Shown here piece after piece: positions 45,489 through 53,652 of a DNA stretch of 64,000 nucleotides. The DNA is from Rhodococcus rhodnii (GTDB taxonomy: Bacteria; Actinomycetota; Actinomycetes; Mycobacteriales; Pseudonocardiaceae): positions 297,251-361,250 of the forward strand of contig JOAA01000006.1 in NCBI GenBank assembly GCA_000720375.1. Direction: 5' to 3'. Each line of letters opens with the position of its first letter. Within the stretch, counting starts at the first letter, position 1. The position numbers and the translations under genes were made by a program. The notes beneath the pieces are model-generated. The model saw only the letters and a program-made list of their open reading frames with translations. It made no database searches and was not told the origin of the DNA.

Positions 45489-46550
45489 TCATGCCGCGGG
45501 CGCGGCGATCAGGTCGGCGGCGAGATGCGCGGCCGCGATCGTCGCCCGATCACCCGTTCGGGCGTACGACTCGGTCGCGGTGTCGGCGAACTTGAGCACG
45601 TGCTCGTCGCGGTGTGTGGCTGCCCGGTCAAGCAGGTTGCCCGCGAGGTCGGAGCCCGTGACCGTCGTAGGGGTGGTGTGGTCGGCGTGGCCGGCGTACA
45701 TGACGGTGATCGCCGCCGTCGCGGTCCACGCCGCGGCAAGGCTCGGCCGCCAGAGTTGCTGCGGGAGCACAGGAAGACAGTGCAAGACGGCGTTCGGCGC
45801 GGTCGCGGTGTGGACCAGCAGCACGGGAGCGTCGCGACCGACGGCGAGATACCGGAGGGTCGCGGCGTCGATGAGTTGGGTCAACGTGGCACGTACCGCA
45901 TCGGGATCGTCCGGCACCCGCAGCGAGTCGACCGCCCCCGGCCACTCGGGAAGCGTGCCGAGGCGGCTGATTCGGTGCGCGATGAAACCGGTCTGGTCGG
46001 GCAGCCGGGGTAGCGCGTCGAGTGCCGTGGCAGGGGTGAGCGTGCCTTCGCCCCGCGCCGTCGGGATCGGACGCCAGCGTGCCGCCCAGAACGCCATTCC
46101 GTTCGCGAGTTCATTGTGGACATGGGGGTGATCGGTGATCATGAGCGTGCGGACTGCGTGCCCCACCCGGATCACCCCGTGCGTCGAGCCGGCGGCGATG
46201 CCGGGCGGCAGTCGCGGCCACCACGTGGCGAGCACGTCGTGCCATGGCGCGCGGTGCAGTTCCGCACGGAAGTAGGCCGTCCAGTCAGCGATGCGACGGT
46301 GATCGCCGAGTGCGTCGCGCCAGTCGTCGGCGTCGATACGGCGCGAAGCCGTCGGGAGCTCGTCGAGGCGGCCGACGTATCCGTCGAGCCACTTCTCCAC
46401 CGGTATGTCCAACCCCCGCCGCACCATCACCTCGACGGCCATCGGCCCGTGGTTGGTCAATCCATGGTTGCCCTCCTCATCACCACCGAACTCCGGACCG
46501 GCGCCATGGAGCCGCTCATACGCGGCCAGTAAGTCGTCCAATGCGCTCAT
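45489..46550 (-). CDS. Questin-oxidase-like protein (DUF4243 family)
   Basis: 353-residue protein with the features of the questin oxidase-like family: an N-terminal LNHGP-like motif (GLTNHGPMAVEVMVRRG) and several conserved His positions (HGVIRVGHAVR, MYAGHADHTTP). Family members include fungal Baeyer-Villiger-type ring-cleaving oxidases, but bacterial relatives are uncharacterised, so the function is not assigned. The start at 46550 follows GAGGAGCGGGC and overlaps, by ATGA, the stop of a 27-codon leader ORF that itself overlaps an identical one. It is divergent from the ArsR-type regulator at 46776. Confidence 0.75.
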   Translation of the reverse strand: MSALDDLLAAYERLHGAGPEFGGDEEGNHGLTNHGPMAVEVMVRRGLDIPVEKWLDGYVGRLDELPTASRRIDADDWRDALGDHRRIADWTAYFRAELHRAPWHDVLATWWPRLPPGIAAGSTHGVIRVGHAVRTLMITDHPHVHNELANGMAFWAARWRPIPTARGEGTLTPATALDALPRLPDQTGFIAHRISRLGTLPEWPGAVDSLRVPDDPDAVRATLTQLIDAATLRYLAVGRDAPVLLVHTATAPNAVLHCLPVLPQQLWRPSLAAAWTATAAITVMYAGHADHTTPTTVTGSDLAGNLLDRAATHRDEHVLKFADTATESYARTGDRATIAAAHLAADLIAAPAA

Positions 46551-46630
46551 GCCCGCTCCTCGCTGTGGGTCCCCACGCGTTGCATGAGCGGACGCACTGT
46601 GCTGAATGACTCGCTCGCAAGCTCGCTCAT
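46547..46630 (-). CDS. Leader ORF 2 (27 codons), coupled to the questin-oxidase-like gene
   Basis: Short ORF beginning MSELASESFSTVRPL and ending THSEERA, with its own GAGGAGCGGGC site. Its stop overlaps the ATG of the downstream gene (ATGA) and its start overlaps the stop of leader ORF 1. It arises from the 80-bp tandem duplication. It encodes the same peptide as leader ORF 1. It could be a translated leader peptide or a by-product of the duplication. Confidence 0.45.
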   Translation of the reverse strand: MSELASESFSTVRPLMQRVGTHSEERA

Positions 46631-46710
46631 GCCCGCTCCTCGCTGTGGGTCCCCACGCGTTGCATGAGCGGACGCACTGTGCTGAACGATTCGCTCGCAA
46701 GCTCGCTCAT
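46551..46710 (-). repeat. Two tandem 80-bp units upstream of the questin-oxidase-like gene
   Basis: Bases 46551-46630 and 46631-46710 are the same 80-bp unit with only two differences (gaatgac against gaacgat). Each unit holds the 12-bp palindrome GTGGGTCCCCAC-like core, a GAGGAGCGGGC ribosome-binding site and an ATGA stop/start overlap. Both differences fall in third codon positions of the leader ORF and are silent (GAA TCG against GAG TCA, both Glu-Ser). Confidence 0.97.
46627..46710 (-). CDS. Leader ORF 1 (27 codons)
   Basis: First of two identical 27-residue ORFs in series. It starts with ATG at 46708-46710 and ends in TGA at 46627-46629, overlapping the next ATG by one base pair step (ATGA). 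No ribosome-binding site like that of copy 2 precedes it, since the upstream bases differ. No known family is recognised. Confidence 0.35.
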   Translation of the reverse strand: MSELASESFSTVRPLMQRVGTHSEERA

Positions 46711-46730
46711 GGGCACACACGCTGCCCCCA

Positions 46731-46766
46731 GTCGAAGACTTCGACCAGGATTAGGCTCAGGCCTAA
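46731..46766. promoter_or_regulatory. Operator-like palindromes in the divergent promoter region
   Basis: GTCGAAGACTTCGAC (46731-46745) is a perfect inverted repeat, and TTAGGC-TCAG-GCCTAA (46751-46766) is a second one ending nine bases before the regulator GTG. Both lie between the divergent questin-oxidase-like operon and the ArsR-type gene. They are natural candidates for the regulator's own binding sites, by position and symmetry only. Confidence 0.5.
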
Positions 46767-46775
46767 ACTTCAGCC

Positions 46776-47783
46776 GTGATCGAGCTGGAGTTCACCGCGG
46801 AGGACTACCGGCTGATCAGGTTCGCGATGTCGCCGATCGGCGAAGCCGTCAAGAGCCTGCGCGTGCTGAGCGCGGGCCGCAAAGGCGGACTGCACGGCCG
46901 GTGGCTCGGTTGGCTCGCCGAGACCGACCTGACCGAAACCGTGGATCTGGAGTTGCTTTCGGCGTTGGTGCGGCCACAGGGCTACCTGCCCGATTTCCTC
47001 GGCCCGCTCCCGTCCGGCGGCAGCACCGGCATCGCGGACGGGCTCGCCGAAATCGCCGCGACGCCCCTCGACGTCGTCCGGTACGAACTCGACCACCTCG
47101 CCAGGCACGACATCGCTCAGCAAGGCCCGGGCCGCGAGAGGCGAGAGGCGTTGATCCTGCAGCTCGCCGACGATCCGGAGCGGGCGCTGCGCACGATCGT
47201 CAGCCAGCTCGAGCGCTACTGGGACGTCGCGATCGCGCCACACTGGCCGCGGCTGAACGCACTGCTGCACGCGGATCTCGCCCACCGGCTCGACGAACTC
47301 GCATCCGGCGGCGTCGAGAAACTGTTCCGGTCCCTGCACCCGTCGGTCGCCTTCCGCGGTGATCTGTTGACGATCGTGAAGTACTTCGAAGGCCGCCTTC
47401 AGTTGCGTGGCCGAGGACTGCTGCTTGTGCCGTGCGCGTTCGCCTGGCCGGACGTCCTGGTCAGCACGGCGGACCCGATGCCCAGCCTCACCTATCCACC
47501 TCGCGGCCTCGGCACACTCTGGGAGTCCGGCCGGACAGCGACCGCCGAGCCACCACTCGCCGCAGTCATCGGTGGCGCACGGGCAACCATCCTCGCCCTA
47601 CTGGACCTGCCGATGTCGACAACCCAGCTCGCCGCGCAGCTCGGCTCCGCACCACCGACGGTGAACGTCCACCTCAAGGCCCTCGCGAAGGCCGGCATCG
47701 TCACCGCCCGGCGCGACGGCCGAATGGTCCTCTACCGCCGCACGCCACTCGGTGACCAACTCGTCGCCGCGGCAGCCGAATGA
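46776..47783 (+). CDS. ArsR-type winged-helix transcriptional regulator
   Basis: 335-residue regulator. The long N-terminal part (DUF5937-like: EFTAEDYRLIRFAMSPIGEA) has no defined ligand; the C-terminal ~80 residues form an ArsR winged helix (STTQLAAQLGSAPPTVNVHL, then LAKAGIVTARRDGRMVLYRR). There are no clustered Cys or His residues to suggest metal sensing. The start GTG at 46776 is almost leaderless relative to the palindrome just upstream. It is divergent from the questin-oxidase-like gene and probably controls it and itself. The methyltransferase gene follows after 26 bases. Confidence 0.85.
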   Translation: MIELEFTAEDYRLIRFAMSPIGEAVKSLRVLSAGRKGGLHGRWLGWLAETDLTETVDLELLSALVRPQGYLPDFLGPLPSGGSTGIADGLAEIAATPLDVVRYELDHLARHDIAQQGPGRERREALILQLADDPERALRTIVSQLERYWDVAIAPHWPRLNALLHADLAHRLDELASGGVEKLFRSLHPSVAFRGDLLTIVKYFEGRLQLRGRGLLLVPCAFAWPDVLVSTADPMPSLTYPPRGLGTLWESGRTATAEPPLAAVIGGARATILALLDLPMSTTQLAAQLGSAPPTVNVHLKALAKAGIVTARRDGRMVLYRRTPLGDQLVAAAAE

Positions 47784-47809
47784 CGTTGAGCCATGGATAG
47801 CGTGATCGC

Positions 47810-48589
47810 ATGGAACAGGACGTGCGGTTGCTTCATGCCTCGTCGTTCGGCGCTGCGGCGGCGTCCTACGCCGAGCACCGCCCGGACTACGCGCCGGCCG
47901 CGGCGCGTTGGGCGCTGGAGCACGCGCCCGGCCCGCGAGTGCTGGATCTCGGTGCAGGAACCGGCAAGCTGACCGCCGCACTGGTCGCGCTGGGCGCCGA
48001 GGTCATCGCGGTCGAGCCTGACCCGGCAATGCTGACCGAGCTGCGCCGCGCAGTGCCGACTGTCCGTGCCCTGCCGGGAAATGCCGAGGCGATACCGCTG
48101 CCGGACGCGTCCATCGATGCCGTGCTGGCCGGAAACGCTCTGCACTGGTTCGACATGTCCGTCGCCGGACCCGAGATAGCGAGGGTCCTCGCACCCGGCG
48201 GCATCCTGGCCGGTCTGTGGAACGTCATGGACAACCGAGTCGACTGGGTTGCCGGACTCGAACGGGTCGGCGGAAGCGCGGCCATCGGCTCGCGTGACAC
48301 CTTCAGCAGCTGGCGCGCCGCGACGACAGGCTTGCATCGTCCCCACACTGGCGTGGCCGCGCGGTTCGGCTCGCCGGAGCAGGCCGAGTTCCCGCACGGG
48401 CAACGCCGCACCGCCGACTCCCTCGTCGCGACACTCGCGACACGCGCAGGGCTGCTGGTCATGCCAGAACAGGAACGACGGGCCACGCTCAGCCGAATCC
48501 GCGCTTTCCTCGCGAGCAGACCAGAAACCAACGAGGGCGAATTCACCCTCCCGATGCTGACCGGCGTACTGCGTGTCCGGCAGCTGTGA
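47810..48589 (+). CDS. SAM-dependent methyltransferase (class I)
   Basis: 259-residue class I methyltransferase. Motif I VLDLGAGTG is at about 44-52, the acidic residue after strand 2 is in VIAVEPD, and there is a post-motif segment GNALHWFD resembling the ubiquinone/menaquinone and trans-aconitate methyltransferase group. The substrate cannot be inferred. It follows the ArsR-type gene by 26 bases in the same direction, so the two are probably co-transcribed. No strong ribosome-binding site is seen before ATG 47810. Confidence 0.85.
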   Translation: MEQDVRLLHASSFGAAAASYAEHRPDYAPAAARWALEHAPGPRVLDLGAGTGKLTAALVALGAEVIAVEPDPAMLTELRRAVPTVRALPGNAEAIPLPDASIDAVLAGNALHWFDMSVAGPEIARVLAPGGILAGLWNVMDNRVDWVAGLERVGGSAAIGSRDTFSSWRAATTGLHRPHTGVAARFGSPEQAEFPHGQRRTADSLVATLATRAGLLVMPEQERRATLSRIRAFLASRPETNEGEFTLPMLTGVLRVRQL

Positions 48590-49037
48590 AACGCGTTCTC
48601 AGGGGCCGAAGTCAGCGTGGGCGTCGGTGAAGGTGACGGTGGGATGGAAGTGATCGCCGGATAACCGGCCGGACCGGCTGAACGAGATGCGCCCGGTGGC
48701 ACATCGACGGTCCACCGCTGGTGCCGTGAGGTATCTACTCGGCCATCCGAGTGAGCCCGCGTCAGACGGCGGGCGGCAACACGAAGAACTCTATGGCCGC
48801 CGGGTGAGGCGGGGCAGGGCCGCCTCACCCAGGTCGGCGTGGCGCGCTGCGCGACGGTCTCCCCGCCCGTTGCGCAGCGCCAGCCCACCTTCACGCCGCC
48901 CACCTCCACGCAGCCCACCTCCACGCACTGTCCGCAATGGACAAATGGGACACGTCACAACTCCGTAATACGCGAGCACGTCGCCGCGGGCCGCCAGGTG
49001 CGCAAGGATCGACTCCCCGCCACCAAGGAGGTCTTCG
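48590..49037. other. 448-bp spacer after the methyltransferase gene
   Basis: No convincing gene. It contains the terminator stem at 48802-48830 and, near 48890-48930, a short run of imperfect direct repeats (cccacctccacgc twice). The right end should hold the promoter of the TlpA/CcdA pair. Confidence 0.5.
48802..48830 (+). terminator. Strong GC-rich stem-loop
   Basis: GGGTGAGGCGG, loop GGCAGGG, CCGCCTCACCC: a perfect 11-bp stem about 210 bases after the methyltransferase stop and before the TlpA gene. No T-run. It most likely ends the ArsR-methyltransferase transcript. Confidence 0.65.
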
Positions 49038-49613
49038 ATGCTTCGCCGTCGAATCGCAGGAGCCGTTCTCGCCGCGATTCTCACCTCGCTCGCCGCGTGC
49101 GGCACGGACACGAGCTCAACCGCGCCGGGCACGAACTCGGCCGCGCCACCGCAGACGACGAGCACTGGGACATCGACGACAAGCACGCAGGCCAGCCCTT
49201 CGGTGCCGGACCAGCTGAAGTTCACCGTGCAGACCGTGGACGGGCAGAGCTTCTCGGGTGAGAGCCTGGCCGGCAAGAAGGCCGTGTTGTGGTTCTGGGC
49301 GCCGTGGTGCCCGAAGTGCCGAGCGGAGGCGCCAAGGGTGGCCGCTGCCGCGCAGGCCACCAGCGGCAAGGTCACGTTCGTCGGCGTCGCCGCGCAGGAC
49401 GCGCTGCCTGCGATGAAGAAGTTCGTCACCGACTACAAGGTCAGTGGTTTCACGCATCTCGCCGACCTGGACGCCGCGATCTGGACCCGGTTCGGGGTGA
49501 CCCAACAACCCGCGTACGCGTTCATCAGCCCAGACGGCAAGGTCGACGTGGTCAAGCAGCAACTGTCGGAATCCGCGCTGACTGAACGGGTCAACGCACT
49601 GACCGCGGCCTGA
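49038..49613 (+). CDS. TlpA/ResA-like thioredoxin lipoprotein
   Basis: 191-residue secreted thiol-disulfide protein. The signal peptide ends in a lipobox (LTSLAAC, Cys21), followed by a Thr/Ser/Pro-rich tether to about residue 55. The thioredoxin fold has the active site WCPKC (Cys91 and Cys94) and a cis-Pro region VTQQPAYAF. It would be anchored to the outer face of the membrane and reduce or oxidise protein thiols. ATG 49038 follows AAGGAGG with ideal spacing. The CcdA-like gene starts one base after its stop, and the two are likely redox partners. Confidence 0.92.
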   Translation: MLRRRIAGAVLAAILTSLAACGTDTSSTAPGTNSAAPPQTTSTGTSTTSTQASPSVPDQLKFTVQTVDGQSFSGESLAGKKAVLWFWAPWCPKCRAEAPRVAAAAQATSGKVTFVGVAAQDALPAMKKFVTDYKVSGFTHLADLDAAIWTRFGVTQQPAYAFISPDGKVDVVKQQLSESALTERVNALTAA

Positions 49614-49614
49614 C

Positions 49615-50511
49615 ATGGACTTCGACACCCTCGGTTTCGCGCTGGCCGCCGGGATGATCGCCACGGTCAACCCATGCGGATTCGCGATGCTGCCCGCCTA
49701 TCTGACGCTGGTGGTCTCGGGCGAGTCGCGTCCCACGATGAACGCGGTGTGGCGGGCGTTGGCCGTCACTGGCCTGATGGCATTGGGCTTCCTGGCCGTG
49801 TTCGGCGCGTTCGGCCTGGTCGTGGCGCCGCTGGGTTCCTCCGTGCAGGAGTATCTGCCCGCGGCGACCGTAGTGATCGGCGTCGTCATGGTGGGGCTTG
49901 GGGCGTGGATGCTGGCGGGCAAACAGATCACGCTGCTCGTCCCGAAACCCCGCAAGGGCGCGCCCACCGCGCGGCTGAGCTCGATGTTCGGCTATGGCCT
50001 CGCGTACGCGGTGGTGTCGCTGTCCTGCACGATCGGACCGTTCCTGGCAGTCACCAGCCAGACCTTTCGCAGTGGTTCGGTCGTCACCGGCATCGCGGCG
50101 TATCTGGTGTACGCGCTGGGCATGGCCCTTGTCGTCGGTGTGCTCGCGGTGTCGGTCGCCCTCGCGAGCACTGCCGTGACCACGTGGGTCCGGCGCGTTC
50201 TGCCGTACGTCAACCGCATCGGCGGCGCGATCCTGGTGCTGGCGGGGCTGTACATCGGCTATTACGGCGTCTACGAACTGCGCCTGTTCCACGCCGGAGG
50301 CTCGGCGGACGACCCGATCGTGGACGGCGCGGGCAAGGTTCAGGCGCTGCTCTCCGAGTGGGTGGACGCCGTCGGCCCGGTGCCGTTGGTGCTGGGTCTG
50401 GTGGTACTCCTCGGCGTCGGCATCCTGGTTGCCCGGCTGCGTGCTGGACGACAGCTACATTGGGGCACATGGTTGGCAAGAGTCCGCAGTCAGCGGCGGA
50501 CAAGACGTTGA
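49615..50511 (+). CDS. CcdA-like membrane thiol-redox protein
   Basis: 298-residue membrane protein of the CcdA/DsbD transmembrane family. The first conserved Cys is in TVNPCGFAMLPAYL (Cys21), the second in VVSLSCTIGPFLAV, and there are about six to seven membrane helices. CcdA carries electrons from cytoplasmic thioredoxin across the membrane, here probably to the TlpA-like lipoprotein encoded immediately upstream. No cytochrome c maturation genes are in the window. Its 3' end overlaps the IclR-type gene by 43 bases in another frame. Confidence 0.92.
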   Translation: MDFDTLGFALAAGMIATVNPCGFAMLPAYLTLVVSGESRPTMNAVWRALAVTGLMALGFLAVFGAFGLVVAPLGSSVQEYLPAATVVIGVVMVGLGAWMLAGKQITLLVPKPRKGAPTARLSSMFGYGLAYAVVSLSCTIGPFLAVTSQTFRSGSVVTGIAAYLVYALGMALVVGVLAVSVALASTAVTTWVRRVLPYVNRIGGAILVLAGLYIGYYGVYELRLFHAGGSADDPIVDGAGKVQALLSEWVDAVGPVPLVLGLVVLLGVGILVARLRAGRQLHWGTWLARVRSQRRTRR

Positions 50512-51215
50512 TCGTGCTGGAGGCGCTCGCCGACCACGCCCGGATCGCGGACATCGCCGGCGCTGCGGGCCTGCCGAAGCCGACCGTGCACCGGATCCTG
50601 CAAACCCTGGTGCAGCACGGCTTCGCGCGCTCCGACGGGCAGGGCAACTACGTCTGCGGCCCCCGCATCCTCAGCCTCGCCGGGCGGTTCCTGCAGCGTC
50701 TGGACATCGCCGAGCAGGTCCGGCCGATCCTGCGTGACCTGCAGGAACGCACTGGATGGACCGTGCATCTGGCTTTGCTTTCCGGTGATGAGGCCGTGTA
50801 CGTGGCCAAGGTCGAGGGCGCCAAGCCGTACCACCTCGCCTCGCGGGTCGGGATGAGCCTGAAGCTGCACTGCACGTCGATCGGCAAGGCCATTCTCGCC
50901 ACGATGTCCGACGACCAGGTCGCCGAGATAGCCGCTCGTGCCGGCCTGCCCGCACGCACGCAGAACACGATCACCGACGCACCCGCGTTGCTCAGCGAAC
51001 TCGCCGCTGTGCGGGCCCGTCGCTACGCAGAGGATCACGAAGAGAACGAGGCCGGTGTCCGCGCTGTCGGCGCCGCGGTGTTCGACCACACCGGCGGCGT
51101 GATCGGCGGGCTGTCCGCTGCCGCGTTGGTGCATCTTGCGCCGGTCGTCGAGGACCTTCCCGCGCAGGTCACCGCCGCTGCCGAGGCTGTGTCCAAGGCT
51201 CTCGGAGCGCACTGA
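50469..51215 (+). CDS. IclR-family transcriptional regulator
   Basis: 248-residue IclR regulator. An N-terminal winged helix (TLIVLEALADHARIADIAGA, then GLPKPTVHRILQTL) is followed by a C-terminal effector domain containing LKLHCTSIGKAILA and YAEDHEENEAGVRAVGAAVF. IclR proteins usually repress or activate a neighbouring catabolic operon in response to a small acid or aromatic. The dehydrogenase-transporter operon starts 86 bases downstream, after two palindromes. ATG 50469 lies inside the end of the CcdA gene; the preceding GGGGC is a weak site. Confidence 0.93.
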   Translation: MVGKSPQSAADKTLIVLEALADHARIADIAGAAGLPKPTVHRILQTLVQHGFARSDGQGNYVCGPRILSLAGRFLQRLDIAEQVRPILRDLQERTGWTVHLALLSGDEAVYVAKVEGAKPYHLASRVGMSLKLHCTSIGKAILATMSDDQVAEIAARAGLPARTQNTITDAPALLSELAAVRARRYAEDHEENEAGVRAVGAAVFDHTGGVIGGLSAAALVHLAPVVEDLPAQVTAAAEAVSKALGAH

Positions 51216-51224
51216 GCCTAGTGA

Positions 51225-51290
51225 CCCACTTCACAGGAGTGGGTGATACGTGGCACTATGTCCGAGAGTCAGGATGGAATGCCGTTCCAT
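51225..51290 (+). promoter_or_regulatory. Inverted repeats between the iclR gene and its presumed target operon
   Basis: CCCACT-7-AGTGGG (51225-51243) lies just after the regulator stop. ATGGAA-TGCCG-TTCCAT (51274-51290) lies 12 bases before the dehydrogenase ATG, and a further GTTCC-7-GGAAC overlaps it. The second has the TGGAA...TTCCA shape often seen for IclR-family operators. The first may be a terminator stem or another operator. Confidence 0.55.
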
Positions 51291-51301
51291 GAGGCGGAAC
51301 G

Positions 51302-52315
51302 ATGAACGTTCAAGCCGCCGAGCTGGAGGCGCTGGCCACCCGGATCCTCGTCGCCGCCGGGTCGTCCACAGTGGACGCCGAGACGGTGGCGCGTTCGCTG
51401 GTGGGTTCCGATCTGCTCGGCCACGACTCGCACGGGGTCCGCAGGGTCATCGACTACGTCAAGCGGATCCACACTGGACTGATCGATCCGCGGGCCGAGC
51501 CGAAGGCGGAGACCACCCGGCCGGGAACCGTTGTGGTGCACGGGCGTCGCGCGTTCGGTCAGCTCGCCGTCCGGCGCGCGGTGCGTGAGCTGCTCTCCCT
51601 CGTGCCGCACCAGGGATCGGGTGTGGCCGTTGTGCGCGAGTGCAACCACATCGGCAGACTCGGCGAATACGTTGCGATGCTGGCCGATCAGGACCTGATC
51701 GGGCTGGCCTTCGGCAACGCCGACCCGACGGTCGCGCCGTACGGCGGCCGGGAACGACGCCTGGGCACCAATCCCCTCGCCTGGGCCGTCCCCAGAGGGC
51801 CCGGCCAGCCTCCGATCGTGATGGATTGGGCCACGTCCGGTATCGCCGAAGGCAAACTGCGCGTGGCCAGGGACCGAGGCGAGCAGGTGGCCGAAGGCCT
51901 GGTGCTGGACGCGGCCGGACGGCCGAGCACCACACCCGCGGACTTCTACCAGGGCGGCGCTTTGCTGCCGTTCGGCGGCCACAAGGGCTACGGGCTGAGT
52001 GTGCTCATCGAGATCGTCGGCGGACTGCTGTCGGGCATCGGCATCGGCAGCATGCCCGGCTTCCGGGAGGGCTGGGGCACAGTCCTGGTCGCCTTCGACA
52101 TCGCCGCTTTCCTTCCGGTACCGGAGTTTCGTGCCCAAACAGAGCGGTTCTGCCAGGCGCTCGCCGAGACCCCGCTCGCCGAAGGGGCCAGCGAGGTGCT
52201 GGTTCCCGGCGAGCCGGAGGAGCGGATCCGGCTTGAGCGGGCCAGGGACGGCATTCCCGTCACGGCGAACACCTGGCGCGAACTCAACGCTCTACTGAGG
52301 ACAGAGGAGGAGTGA
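51302..52315 (+). CDS. Ldh2-type NAD(P)-dependent 2-hydroxyacid (malate/lactate) dehydrogenase
   Basis: 337-residue member of the malate/L-lactate dehydrogenase-2 family, which includes sulfolactate, ureidoglycolate and 2,3-diketogulonate enzymes; it does not have a classical Rossmann fold. The family motif HDSHGVRR is at about 41-48, the active-site His is in ECNHIGRLGEY (His116), and GTNPLAWAVP and DWATSGIAEGK follow. It interconverts a 2-keto acid and a 2-hydroxy acid; the true substrate is unknown. It is the first gene of a three-gene operon, overlapping the start region of the transporter gene, and probably IclR-controlled. Confidence 0.88.
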   Translation: MNVQAAELEALATRILVAAGSSTVDAETVARSLVGSDLLGHDSHGVRRVIDYVKRIHTGLIDPRAEPKAETTRPGTVVVHGRRAFGQLAVRRAVRELLSLVPHQGSGVAVVRECNHIGRLGEYVAMLADQDLIGLAFGNADPTVAPYGGRERRLGTNPLAWAVPRGPGQPPIVMDWATSGIAEGKLRVARDRGEQVAEGLVLDAAGRPSTTPADFYQGGALLPFGGHKGYGLSVLIEIVGGLLSGIGIGSMPGFREGWGTVLVAFDIAAFLPVPEFRAQTERFCQALAETPLAEGASEVLVPGEPEERIRLERARDGIPVTANTWRELNALLRTEEE

Positions 52316-52317
52316 CC

Positions 52318-53646
52318 ATGACCAGAGCCGTCAACGAGGACGGAGCCGGTCAGGACACCACACCGACAGAACTGCGCCGAGTGGTCGGCGCTTCGGTGGT
52401 CGGCACCGCGCTGGAGTGGTACGACTTCTTCATCTACGGTTTCGCCGTCACGCTCGTGTTCAACGAATTGTTCTTCACCACGGGCGACCCGGCCATGGGC
52501 GTCATCATCGGCTTCGCCACGTTCGGTGTGGGCTTCGCGGTCCGGCCGATCGGTGGATTCCTGTTCGGTCACCTCGGCGACCGGATCGGCCGTCGGTCCA
52601 CTTTGGTGCTGACCACGCTCGTGATGGGCGTGTCCACAGGGCTGATCGGGCTGCTTCCGACCTACGACAGCATCGGCGTCGCCGCGCCGATCCTGCTGAC
52701 CGTGTTACGGATGTGCCAGGGCCTCGGCGCGGGAGCGGAGTTCGGCGGTGCCTCGACGCTGCTGGCCGAGCACGCGCCGGCGCGGCGCCGTGGGTTCTTC
52801 ACGTCCTTCGCGCAGACAGGTGTCCAAATCGGACTCCTGTCTGGCGTCACGGTGTTCCTGCTGATCGAGCTGCTGCCGAGGCAGACCGTGCTGGACTGGG
52901 CGTGGCGGATCCCGTTCCTGTTCAGTTTCGTGCTGATCGCGGTGGCGTTGTACGTACGGCTGCGGGTCGCCGAATCCCCGGTGTTCCAGCAGATGAGCGA
53001 GCGGCGCACGACGGTGAAGATGCCTGTGCTGGACGCGTTGCGGCACTATCCCCGCAACTTCCTGATCGGCATCGGCGCGCACATCTGTGACACCGCAGTG
53101 GTTTACATCTACGCCACATACAGCCTGACGTACATCACCAAGACGCTGGCCATGCCGCGATGGGTCGCGCTCACCGGCGTGATCATCTTCAGCGTCATCG
53201 TCATCGCGTTGCAGCCGGTGTACGGCGCGTTGTCCGACCGTGTCGGCCGACGGCCGCTGAACCTGTTCAGCGTGGTGTTCACCGCGGCGTTCGCGTTCCC
53301 GTTCTTCCTGCTGCTGGATACCCGAGAACCGGTGCTGATCTGGATCGCATTGGTGCTGGCGACATCGCTGGGGTTCGCACCGATGATCGCCGTGCAGCCG
53401 GCGTTCTACGCGGAACTGTTCGGCGCACGGGTGCGTTACACCGGGTTCGCCGCGTCCCGGGAGATCGGCGCGGCACTGGGCGGCTTCTCCCCCTTGATCG
53501 CCGCGGCGCTGGTGGCGCAGGCAGGCGGGAAGGGCTGGCTGGTCGCGCTCTGGATGATCGCGACGGCGGCGATCTCGTTCGTGGCCTTCTGGTTGTCCAA
53601 GGAAAGCAAGGACGTCGACATCACTGTGATCGACGCGACCCGGTGA
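52318..53646 (+). CDS. MFS transporter, metabolite:H+ symporter (MHS) family
   Basis: 442-residue transporter with 12 membrane helices. It shows the MHS hallmarks GTALEWYDFFIYG in helix 1, GHLGDRIGRRSTL in the helix 2-3 loop and GAGAEFGGASTLLAEHAP. Relatives move organic acids or betaines (KgtP, ProP, ShiA). With the flanking dehydrogenases it probably imports the acid or polyol they oxidise. ATG 52318 is preferred over the GTG at 52312 because GAGGAGGAG is five bases upstream; it follows the dehydrogenase stop by two bases. Confidence 0.92.
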   Translation: MTRAVNEDGAGQDTTPTELRRVVGASVVGTALEWYDFFIYGFAVTLVFNELFFTTGDPAMGVIIGFATFGVGFAVRPIGGFLFGHLGDRIGRRSTLVLTTLVMGVSTGLIGLLPTYDSIGVAAPILLTVLRMCQGLGAGAEFGGASTLLAEHAPARRRGFFTSFAQTGVQIGLLSGVTVFLLIELLPRQTVLDWAWRIPFLFSFVLIAVALYVRLRVAESPVFQQMSERRTTVKMPVLDALRHYPRNFLIGIGAHICDTAVVYIYATYSLTYITKTLAMPRWVALTGVIIFSVIVIALQPVYGALSDRVGRRPLNLFSVVFTAAFAFPFFLLLDTREPVLIWIALVLATSLGFAPMIAVQPAFYAELFGARVRYTGFAASREIGAALGGFSPLIAAALVAQAGGKGWLVALWMIATAAISFVAFWLSKESKDVDITVIDATR

Positions 53647-53652
53647 CGCCTC

